Assembly (NCBI GenBank): GCA_903882335.1
Contig: CAIRWP010000336.1
Span: 1-13,125, forward strand
DNA: 13,125 bases
Direction of reading: 5' to 3'
Source of the DNA: an uncultured Opitutia bacterium
Lineage (GTDB): Bacteria > Verrucomicrobiota > Verrucomicrobiia > Opitutales > UBA953
Part shown: positions 6,366 through 12,366 of the stretch, piece by piece
Numbering within the stretch: the first letter of the stretch is position 1
Layout of the letters: every line of letters begins with the position of its first letter
Made by a program: the position numbers and the translations under genes
The notes under the pieces: model-generated
What the model was told of the DNA's origin: nothing
What the model saw: the letters and a program-made list of their open reading frames with translations, nothing else
The model's database searches: none

Positions 6366-7561
6366 GCCGGGAAAAGCGCGCGCGCCGCGGCGCGGTCGAA
6401 CTTGCCGCGCGCATCCGTCAGGAGTTCCGCGACGAACGCGTACGCTTTCGGGCGGGCCGCCGGCTCGAGCCGGGCCGCCGCCTGGCGGAGACTGGTTTCG
6501 AGCGCCGCGTCGCCGACGACCAGCGCCACGACGCGCTCGCCCCACTGTTCATCGGGTACGCCGAACACTTGGACCGGCGCGACCGCGGCCAGCGCCGCCT
6601 CGACGCGCGCCGGATCCACTTTCTCGCCGCCGGTGACGATCACGCGGTCGCCGCGCCCAAAAATCCGCACGGTGCCGTCGGCGGCGAGCTCCGCGCGGTC
6701 CTGCGTCTGCAGGCCCTCCGCCGGGAAATCCTCGCCGGCCCAAAGCCCACGCGCGAGCGCCGGCGTCGCAATCGTCAGGAGGTCGCCCGCCAGGCCGAAG
6801 CGGACTCCCGGCAGGGGCGTCCCGCGCGGCGGCTGGTTCTTCCAGAGGCGTTCGGGCGGGCAGAGCGCGCACGCGGCCGCGGTCTCCGTCATCCCGTAGG
6901 TCAGGTAGACGGGGAGTCGGCGGTCGCGGATCGCGCGCAGGCATTCCGGCGGCACGGCCGAACCGCCGAGCAGCACGACCTTGAAGCGGCGCAGCCAGGC
7001 TTCGCCGTCGGGCCGCGCGAGCAGGCGCATCAGCTGGGCGGGCACCAGCGAGGCGACGCGGGTGCCGTCGGTCGGGAGGTCTACCTTCGGCAGCTTGGCG
7101 GACGGCGCGAACCGCCCGTCCAGCGTGACATGCCGGCCGCCCGTCAGCGCTGCGCGCACGAAGGGCATCAGTCCGCTGACGTGCCAGGGCGGCGTGAGCG
7201 TCGCGCCGTGGAGCGTCGGCGCCAGGCCGCGCGCGGCGAGGCCATCGCGCAGGGCACGGACCGCCGCGGCCAGCGTGTTCGGGTCATGGATCGCGAACTT
7301 CACGCGCCCGCCCGTCCCGCCGGTCGGGATCATCGTGCGGCCCCGCCAGCCGAGCGGCCAATCCGCGGGTGCCGGGCCCGTGGGCGTGAGTTCCATCCCG
7401 ACCACGCTCGTGCCCTGCGGGATCAGCCGCAGCGCCTCGGCCAGCTCGGCCGGTCCCCAGTCCGGATTGCCGAGGAAGACCGGTTCCTCGGTGCCCCAGG
7501 CCGCGGCGACCGCCGCGAGGTAAGTCCCGTGGTCGCGGTGGAAGACGGCGACGCCGCTCAT
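6362..7561 (-). CDS. menE: AMP-binding enzyme, probable o-succinylbenzoate-CoA ligase
   Basis: Probable function: activates o-succinylbenzoate with ATP and CoA to its CoA thioester in menaquinone synthesis. Seen: 399 residues of the ANL adenylating fold. The phosphate loop is TGGTGGRVK at 80-88, where the consensus has TGxPK after the Gly/Thr run. The aromatic motif is YGMTETA from Tyr222, and the later motifs are QTQDRAEL (usually TGD) and GRGDRVIVTGGEKV. The C-terminal catalytic lysine is Lys387 in DARGKFDR. It is shorter than the common 450-490 residue MenE because the N-terminal region is compact. The start ATG forms ATGA with the menC stop and has AGGAA 5 bases upstream. The longer frame upstream to 7804 runs over menC in another frame and is not used. 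The assignment to MenE rather than another acyl-CoA ligase rests mainly on the coupled menC. Confidence 0.88.
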   Translation of the reverse strand: MSGVAVFHRDHGTYLAAVAAAWGTEEPVFLGNPDWGPAELAEALRLIPQGTSVVGMELTPTGPAPADWPLGWRGRTMIPTGGTGGRVKFAIHDPNTLAAAVRALRDGLAARGLAPTLHGATLTPPWHVSGLMPFVRAALTGGRHVTLDGRFAPSAKLPKVDLPTDGTRVASLVPAQLMRLLARPDGEAWLRRFKVVLLGGSAVPPECLRAIRDRRLPVYLTYGMTETAAACALCPPERLWKNQPPRGTPLPGVRFGLAGDLLTIATPALARGLWAGEDFPAEGLQTQDRAELAADGTVRIFGRGDRVIVTGGEKVDPARVEAALAAVAPVQVFGVPDEQWGERVVALVVGDAALETSLRQAAARLEPAARPKAYAFVAELLTDARGKFDRAAARALFPA

Positions 7562-8505
7562 GCGAGTTCCTGCCAGAAGGCGTCCCAGCTCTGGTCCAGC
7601 AAACCCCGGACGACCGGGCCGCCCGTGTGGCGGTCGCGGCCGTCGCGTTCGAATCGGCCCAACGTGTCGAAGCCCACGGCGCCGCCCGCGGGATCCTGCG
7701 CGGCGAGCCACAGCGCGGCCTGCCGGCCAATCGCGGTCTCGAAGGCGGAAGAGTAGACGACCGGGCCGACGCGCGTCGCGCGCCAGGCGCGGAAGGCGTC
7801 CCAATCACCGACCAGCGCCGGCTTCACGACGACCGGCCCCGCCCAGTCGATCCCGGCCGGCGTGAGGAAGGATTCGTCGAGCGCCACCTTGTCCGGGCCG
7901 AGCGACGCGTAGCCGGGATGTCCGACCGGCAAAGGTTGCTCAAGGAAGTCGATCCGCGGTTCCGCGCGGGCGAACTCCGTCCAGGCCCGCGCCGCCGCGA
8001 GGTCCAGGCCGCCGTTGGCGTCGAGCCGTAGGCGCACCGCGGGCACGGCGGCGAGGAGCGCGCGCACGTCCTCGGGTCCGGTCGTCCCGGTGAGTTTCAC
8101 CTTCACAGTGGCGAAACCTTCGGCCGCCTTCGCGCGCACCGCCTCGGTCGTCGCCGCTTCGGCCAGGCCGGCGCCTTCGAGCCGGCCGGCGTAGCCGGCG
8201 ATCTCCGCCCAATGGGCGCAGGAGGAGAGCGCCGCGCGCAGGCAGGGCAGGGTGTCGCCCGCCGCCGCGGCCACCGCGCGCAGGCGCCCGAGGCTGCCTT
8301 GCGCGGAGCGGATGACCTCCACGGCCTGGTCGATCGTCTCGGTCGGGAAGCCGGGCCAGGGCGCGACTTCGCCGTAGCCGACGCCTTCGTCCGTCTCCGT
8401 CCGCAGGAGGAGCCGGTCGACCGCCTCCACGGGGCCGCGGCCGGTCAGCAGCGGGCGCTGGAAGCGTCGCCGGACCCGCAAGGTGTCGATTTTGCCCCCG
8501 TTCAT
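7558..8505 (-). CDS. menC: o-Succinylbenzoate synthase (enolase superfamily)
   Basis: Dehydrates SHCHC to o-succinylbenzoate in menaquinone synthesis. Seen: 315 residues, with an N-terminal capping domain (GYGEVAPWPGFPTE at about 43-56) and then the barrel with the full enolase-superfamily set: Lys135 and Lys137 (VKVKL), metal ligands Asp162 (RLDANGG), Glu189 (DFLEQPL) and Asp210 (ALDES), and second-face Lys228 (VVKPALVGD). The length fits MenC. Enolase-superfamily racemases share these residues, but direct ATGA coupling to an AMP-binding ligase favours MenC. The ATG at 8505 is the first residue before the beta strands. Its upstream bases (GGGTAG) give at best a weak ribosome site. It is divergent from guaB across 93 bases. 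The other men genes are not in the window. Confidence 0.93.
   Translation of the reverse strand: MNGGKIDTLRVRRRFQRPLLTGRGPVEAVDRLLLRTETDEGVGYGEVAPWPGFPTETIDQAVEVIRSAQGSLGRLRAVAAAAGDTLPCLRAALSSCAHWAEIAGYAGRLEGAGLAEAATTEAVRAKAAEGFATVKVKLTGTTGPEDVRALLAAVPAVRLRLDANGGLDLAAARAWTEFARAEPRIDFLEQPLPVGHPGYASLGPDKVALDESFLTPAGIDWAGPVVVKPALVGDWDAFRAWRATRVGPVVYSSAFETAIGRQAALWLAAQDPAGGAVGFDTLGRFERDGRDRHTGGPVVRGLLDQSWDAFWQELA
7567..7571 (-). promoter_or_regulatory. Ribosome binding site of menE (AGGAA) inside the menC 3' end
   Basis: On the minus strand AGGAA ends 5 bases before the menE ATG and lies in the last codons of menC. Together with the ATGA stop/start overlap it fixes the menE start and indicates translational coupling. 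Confidence 0.6.
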
Positions 8506-8547
8506 CTACCCGATGTTCGCTAATCCGGCCCGGCCCGCAAAAACAAA

Positions 8548-8576
8548 TTGCCAGACTTCGGGGGGCTCCCTAACAC
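8548..8576 (+). promoter_or_regulatory. Candidate sigma-70-type promoter of guaB
   Basis: TTGCCA (8548-8553, five of six to TTGACA), a 17-base spacer, then TAACAC (8571-8576, three of six to TATAAT). Transcription would start near 8583, leaving a leader of about 16 bases before the guaB ATG at 8599. It lies in the 93-base divergent spacer shared with menC. The -10 match is poor, so this is only a candidate. No equally good promoter was found for menC on the other strand. Confidence 0.35.
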
Positions 8577-8598
8577 CCTTGGGGGAAACCGACCTCTC

Positions 8599-10173
8599 AT
8601 GGCTTCCTCGAAATCCTCGGGCCGCGTTTCCCTCGACGAACGCTTCTACCTCACCGCTGACCGGTTCTTCCCGGCCAACGCGGGCTTGGGGTTGACGTAC
8701 GACGACGTCTCCCTGGCCACCCGTTATTCCGAGGTCCTCCCCCGGATGACCCGCCTGGATTCCGCCCTGTCCGCCAGCCTGCCGCTCTCCCTGCCGATCG
8801 TGTCCTCCGACATGGACACGGTCACCGAGCACCGCATGGCCATCGCGATGGCGCTCAACGGCGGGCTGGGGCTCGTCCACTACAACATGGCGGAGGCCGA
8901 CCAGGTGACCGAGGTGCGCCGCGTCAAGAACCACATCCACGGCATGATCGGCGACCCCGCGGTGGTCTCGGCCGAAGACACCATCGGGCAGGTCCTCGCG
9001 CGCATCGAGCGGGACGGTCTCGCCTTCAGCACCTTCCCGGTCACGGCCCCCGACGGTACGCTCCTCGGTCTCCTGCCCGGCAGCACGGTCAAGGAGCGCC
9101 ACGGCCAGCGCACGGTCGCCGCGGTCATGATCCCCCGCGACAAGGTCTTCACTGTCGCCGAGAAGGACCTCGGCAAGGACCCCATCGCCACCGCCGACCG
9201 CAAGTTCTCCGACCACGTCGGCCAGAACAAACTCCTCGTCGTCGACGCCCGGAACAAGCTACGCGGCCTCTTCACCCTCAGCGACATCGAGCGCATCTCC
9301 GAGGAATCCCGCGCGCACGTCCGCCCGACCCGCGACGCCAACTTCCGCCTGCGCGTCGGCGTGGCCGTTTCCGTCCCGCGCCGGCCCGACGGCGAGATCG
9401 ATCGCGACCGTTTCCTCGCGCACGCCGCCGCCCTCGTCGAGGAGGGCGCCGACGCGCTCGCCGTGTCCACCGCCCACGGCCACACCAAGGGCGTCGGCGA
9501 CGCCATCCGCCTCCTGCGCAAGGCCCACAAGGGTCTCACGCTCATCGCCGGCAACGTCACCAGCGGCGAAGGCGTGGAGTTCCTCGCCGCCGCCGGCGCT
9601 GACACCATCAAGATCGGCCAGGGCCCCGGTTCCATCTGCACGACCCGCATCGTCGCGGGTGTCGGCATCCCGCAGCTCACCGCCCTGTACGTCGCCTCGC
9701 GCGCCGCGGCCAAGCAGGGCGTCCGTATCCTGGCCGACGGCGGCATCACCAAGTCGGGCGACATCGTCAAGGCGCTCACGCTCGCCGACGCGGTGATCCT
9801 CGGCGGCCTGCTCGCCGGCTGCCGCGAGGCGCCGGGCAAGCTGATGGAAATCAACGGCAAGACTTACAAGGAGTACCGCGGCATGGGTTCGCACGAGGCC
9901 ATGCGCAAGGGTTCCGCCGCCCGCTATGGTCACACGACCGGCGGCAAGTTCAACAAGGTCGCCGCGGAGGGCATCGAGGCCCTCAAGGAAGTCTCTGGTT
10001 CGGTCGACCAGGTGCTCGGCACCCTCGCCGGCGGGGTCCAGAGCGGTCTCGGCTACCTCGGGGCCCAGAATCTGGCGGAACATCGCAAGAAAGCCCGTTA
10101 TATCCGGGTCACCCCGGCCGGTCAGCGCGAAGCGGCGCCGCACGATGTGATTGAAATCAAGGCCGGGTCCTGA
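8599..10173 (+). CDS. guaB: Inosine-5'-monophosphate dehydrogenase
   Basis: Oxidises IMP to XMP with NAD+, the committed step of guanine nucleotide synthesis. Seen: 524 residues. The barrel begins with LTYDDVSLATRYSEV and PIVSSDMDTVTEHRMAIAMA. It is interrupted at about 116-235 by a CBS-pair (Bateman) insertion (VVSAEDTIGQVLARI, then LVVDARNKLRGLFTLSDIE). The barrel resumes with the catalytic loop GQGPGSICTTR (Cys347). The flap follows as EYRGMGSHEAMRKGSAARYG, then EGIEALKEVSGSVDQVLGTLAGGVQSGLGYLGA. It is about 30 residues longer than typical bacterial enzymes, mainly through a longer N-terminus before the first barrel strand. The ATG at 8599 is preferred. An in-frame TTG at 8548 would add 17 residues but overlaps the candidate -35 element. 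GGGGGAAA upstream is a weak ribosome site. Purine-linked gmk lies elsewhere in the window, not in this transcription unit. Confidence 0.95.
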   Translation: MASSKSSGRVSLDERFYLTADRFFPANAGLGLTYDDVSLATRYSEVLPRMTRLDSALSASLPLSLPIVSSDMDTVTEHRMAIAMALNGGLGLVHYNMAEADQVTEVRRVKNHIHGMIGDPAVVSAEDTIGQVLARIERDGLAFSTFPVTAPDGTLLGLLPGSTVKERHGQRTVAAVMIPRDKVFTVAEKDLGKDPIATADRKFSDHVGQNKLLVVDARNKLRGLFTLSDIERISEESRAHVRPTRDANFRLRVGVAVSVPRRPDGEIDRDRFLAHAAALVEEGADALAVSTAHGHTKGVGDAIRLLRKAHKGLTLIAGNVTSGEGVEFLAAAGADTIKIGQGPGSICTTRIVAGVGIPQLTALYVASRAAAKQGVRILADGGITKSGDIVKALTLADAVILGGLLAGCREAPGKLMEINGKTYKEYRGMGSHEAMRKGSAARYGHTTGGKFNKVAAEGIEALKEVSGSVDQVLGTLAGGVQSGLGYLGAQNLAEHRKKARYIRVTPAGQREAAPHDVIEIKAGS

Positions 10174-10179
10174 TACTTT
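10151..10179 (+). promoter_or_regulatory. Candidate extended -10 promoter at the guaB 3' end
   Basis: TTGAAA (10151-10156), a 17-base spacer ending in TGA, then TACTTT (10174-10179). TG at 10171-10172 is in the extended -10 position. The following bases are A/T-rich, unlike the surroundings. Transcription would begin near 10186, only about 6 bases before the ATG at 10192, giving a nearly leaderless message for the downstream protein. This fits the absence of a Shine-Dalgarno sequence there. The -10 hexamer itself matches at only three positions. Confidence 0.35.
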
Positions 10180-10191
10180 TTAAATCTCCCT

Positions 10192-11139
10192 ATGCTCGCT
10201 TTCTTCCGCAGCCTCTTGGTCTTCCTGCTCGGCGCCGTCGTCGGCGCCGTCGCGCTGCTGATCTTCCTGCCGACTTTCTCGGTCACCTTCAGCAACCGTC
10301 CGGACAACCGCGCCGTGGCGAAGCCTGCGCCCGTCAAGCCGGCTCCGGTCAAGGTCGAGGAAAAGCCCGCCGAACCGGTGGCGAAGGTCGAGGAAAAGCC
10401 CGCCGAACCGGCCGAGCCGACGAAGCCCGTGGAGCCGGTCGCCGTGAAGCCTCCGATGAAGGAGACGCCGACCGAGCCGGTCGCCAAGCCGGAGGAACCC
10501 ATCGCCGTGAAGCCTCCGATGAAGGAGACGCCGACCGAGCCGGCCAAGCCGGAGGAGCCGGTCGCGGTCAAGCCGGTCAAGCCGTCCGCCGAGGAGAAGC
10601 TCGACTTCACCCTGCTCAACGGTCGCCCGATCTTCTGGCCCGCCGCCATCGTCGTGACCACGGCCACCAGCACCCCGCTGATGGAGAAAGGCGCCAAGGT
10701 GGCGGACATCCCGCTCGACGTCGGGACCACCCTCCAGGTCTCCAAGGTGCTCGGCGACGGGGCCTTGCTCGTGCGCGCCCAAGGTATGCAGTTCGAGATC
10801 GACTACCGCCTGACCGACTTCGACGCCGTCGTCCGCAAGAAAATCCAGGACGTCATCGACGCCGGCAGCAAGGTGCCGCCGCCCTTCAAGTCGGCCCCGG
10901 TCTACGTCCCGCCGATCGCCCCCATGCCGGTCGTGCCGCCCCCGCCGGTGAAGCCCGCCCCCGTGGCCCCGCCGGCGACCGGCCCGTCGTCGACCTCCCC
11001 CGCGACCAAGCCTTCGCCGACCCGTCCTTCCGGCGGCACCCTCGATGACAAGATGAACTCGCTCTTCGGTCGCCGCATGTCCGACGAGGAGAAGGCCGAC
11101 GCGAAGGCCGCCGAGAAGAAGAAGGCGCCGGCCAAGTGA
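10192..11139 (+). CDS. Membrane-anchored Pro/Lys/Glu/Val-repeat protein, function unknown
   Basis: Not recognised as a named family. Seen: 315 residues in four parts. (1) One N-terminal membrane helix (about 4-28, ending LLIFLP), probably an anchor with the rest in the periplasm. (2) A low-complexity Pro/Lys/Glu/Val linker (about 43-132) built from near-identical units such as KVEEKPAEP and VKPPMKETPTEP. (3) A compact region (about 134-215) with short beta-like segments (FWPAAIVVTTATSTPL, TLQVSKVLGDGALLVRAQG, IDYRLTDFD) that resembles an SH3-like fold. (4) A Pro-rich stretch (about 226-285), then a charged tail (DEEKADAKAAEKKK). The layout suggests a cell-envelope spanning or peptidoglycan-associated protein, by inference only. 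The ATG lies 18 bases after guaB without a Shine-Dalgarno sequence. The stop overlaps the xth GTG start by 4 bases. Confidence 0.8.
   Translation: MLAFFRSLLVFLLGAVVGAVALLIFLPTFSVTFSNRPDNRAVAKPAPVKPAPVKVEEKPAEPVAKVEEKPAEPAEPTKPVEPVAVKPPMKETPTEPVAKPEEPIAVKPPMKETPTEPAKPEEPVAVKPVKPSAEEKLDFTLLNGRPIFWPAAIVVTTATSTPLMEKGAKVADIPLDVGTTLQVSKVLGDGALLVRAQGMQFEIDYRLTDFDAVVRKKIQDVIDAGSKVPPPFKSAPVYVPPIAPMPVVPPPPVKPAPVAPPATGPSSTSPATKPSPTRPSGGTLDDKMNSLFGRRMSDEEKADAKAAEKKKAPAK
10351..10411 (+). repeat. Tandem coding repeat, two identical 28-base copies, period 33
   Basis: Copies at 10351-10378 and 10384-10411 are identical over 28 bases and encode KVEEKPAEP twice with an 11-codon period. They lie in the linker of the membrane-anchored repeat protein. 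Confidence 0.85.
10441..10543 (+). repeat. Tandem coding repeat, two identical 40-base copies, period 63
   Basis: Copies at 10441-10480 and 10504-10543 are identical over 40 bases, encoding AVKPPMKETPTEP twice. The similarity continues imperfectly (AKPEEP follows both copies), with one Val codon missing in the second. Identity at synonymous positions points to recent duplication or ongoing slippage or recombination. Confidence 0.88.
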
Positions 11140-11903
11140 GCGGCGCCAAGGTCTACTCCTGGAACGTCAACGGCGTCCGCTCGGCCTTGGGCAAGGGGTT
11201 GGCGGACTTCGTCGCCGCTGCCGCGCCCGACGTCCTCTGCCTGCAGGAGACGAAGTGCGAGACCGCCACGGCGCGCGAGCTCGGCCTGGCGTTCCCGCAC
11301 CAGGCCTGGCACGAGGCCGAGAAGAAGGGCTACTCCGGCACCGCCATCCTCTCCAAGGTCGCGCCGCTTTCCGTCGCCACGGACTTCCCGGGCGACCATC
11401 CGGCCGAGGGCCGCGTGGTCACCGCCGAGTTCAACGGCCTCTTCGTTGTCAGCGCCTACGTCCCGAACTCGCAGCGCGAGCTCGAGCGGCTGGACTACCG
11501 CCTGAAGTGGGACGCCGATTTCCGCAAGTACCTCGCCCGGCTGGCCAAGCGCAAACCGGTCGTCGTCTGCGGTGACCTCAACGTCGCCCACGCCGAGATC
11601 GATCTCGCGAACCCGGCTTCGAACCGCCGCAACGCCGGCTTCACCGACGAGGAGCGCGCCTCCTTCGGCACGCTGCTCGCCGACCACGGTTTCACCGACA
11701 CCTTCCGGGCGCAGCACCCGACGCTCGCCCAACGCTACAGCTGGTGGTCCTACCGGCCCGGTATCCGTGCCCGCAACATCGGGTGGCGCCTCGATTATTG
11801 CCTGACGTCGGACGGTCTGGCGTACGACCAGCCGGAAATCCACGACCAGGTCAAAGGGTCGGATCACTGCCCGGTGTCGGTGCGCGTGCGCGCCGAGCTC
11901 TGA
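11136..11903 (+). CDS. xth: Exodeoxyribonuclease III / AP endonuclease
   Basis: Cleaves DNA 5' to abasic sites and trims 3' ends in base excision repair. Seen: 255 residues of the endonuclease/exonuclease/phosphatase fold, with the full active-site set: Asn10 and Asn12 (SWNVNGVRS), Glu38 (LQETK), Tyr108 (YVPNS), Asp147 and Asn149 (CGDLNV), Asp220 (WRLDYCL), and Asp243 with His244 (GSDHCPV). The segments YVPNS and NRRNAGFT place it nearer the ExoA/APE1 branch than E. coli ExoIII. The start is GTG, sharing GTGA with the upstream repeat-protein stop; AAGG lies 10 bases before it. The last 53 bases overlap antisense with the 3' end of the small membrane-protein gene on the minus strand, including the codons for the catalytic His244. 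Confidence 0.95.
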   Translation: MSGAKVYSWNVNGVRSALGKGLADFVAAAAPDVLCLQETKCETATARELGLAFPHQAWHEAEKKGYSGTAILSKVAPLSVATDFPGDHPAEGRVVTAEFNGLFVVSAYVPNSQRELERLDYRLKWDADFRKYLARLAKRKPVVVCGDLNVAHAEIDLANPASNRRNAGFTDEERASFGTLLADHGFTDTFRAQHPTLAQRYSWWSYRPGIRARNIGWRLDYCLTSDGLAYDQPEIHDQVKGSDHCPVSVRVRAEL

Positions 11904-12363
11904 GCAGCCGGCGGAGCAGGCTCACGACCAGGTGGCCGAGCGTAGCCCCCGCGACGATGAGCACGCCCACCGGGGGACCCCAGACTTCCAGCGGCGTGTC
12001 CAGGAAGACGTTCGCCGAACCGTTCGCGACCCCCGCGTAGCGGACCGCGATCGTTTGGCGCACCCGCAGTTCGGCCAGCAGCGGCGAGACCGTCCCCGTC
12101 AGGCGTTCCCCGGCGGGCGTGGTCCAGGCCACGGCATAGGAGGACCGGTCGTCGTCCTCGGCGCCGCGCATGACGCGGGTGACTTCCGCCGTGGCGACCG
12201 GGTGGCCCCATTGCGCTTCCACGCTGAGTGGCAGCATGTAGGTCAGCACCGCGCCGGCGACCGCCAGCCCGAACGCGACGAAGCCCAGCGCCCATCTGAG
12301 CCGCACCGGGTCGTCCGGCGGCGCGGGCGCCTCCGCGGGCGGGATGAACGGCTCGGCGCCCAT
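11851..12363 (-). CDS. Small two-helix membrane protein, DUF3592-like
   Basis: Function unknown. Seen: 170 residues with a Pro-rich N-terminal tail (about 1-20), a first membrane helix (about 24-45), an extracytoplasmic beta-rich segment of about 80 residues (WGHPVATAEVTRV, then YAVAWTTPAGERL and IAVRYAGVANGSANVFLD), a second helix (about 130-152), and a basic C-terminus. This layout, with a strand carrying the VxY pattern before the second helix, resembles DUF3592 proteins, but the match is by eye. The start ATG lies 3 bases after the transporter stop, and a GAAGG abuts the ATG directly, too close for a normal ribosome site, so coupled re-initiation is likely. The last 53 bases overlap xth antisense. 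An earlier true end is not possible in this frame, since the first stop is at 11851-11853. Confidence 0.7.
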   Translation of the reverse strand: MGAEPFIPPAEAPAPPDDPVRLRWALGFVAFGLAVAGAVLTYMLPLSVEAQWGHPVATAEVTRVMRGAEDDDRSSYAVAWTTPAGERLTGTVSPLLAELRVRQTIAVRYAGVANGSANVFLDTPLEVWGPPVGVLIVAGATLGHLVVSLLRRLLRARRARAPTPGSDPTL

Positions 12364-12366
12364 CCT

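Noticed and set aside
6381..6394. 14-base perfect palindrome just after kdsA, a possible terminator
   Set aside because: It lies inside menE coding sequence, is composed only of G and C, and has no following T-run. Such palindromes are common by chance in this composition.
6569..7756. Long plus-strand open frame (395 codons) opposite menE/menC
   Set aside because: Arg/Gly/Pro-rich shadow of two well-supported minus-strand enzymes. Long antisense frames are expected at this G+C content.
9259..10143. Minus-strand open frame (294 codons) opposite guaB
   Set aside because: Antisense shadow: guaB carries complete IMPDH motifs through the same stretch, and the minus frame has no recognisable domain.
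11904..11925. Weak GAGC...GCTC hairpin after the xth stop
   Set aside because: The stem is only 4 base pairs with a large loop and no T-run, and it lies inside the opposing coding sequence.
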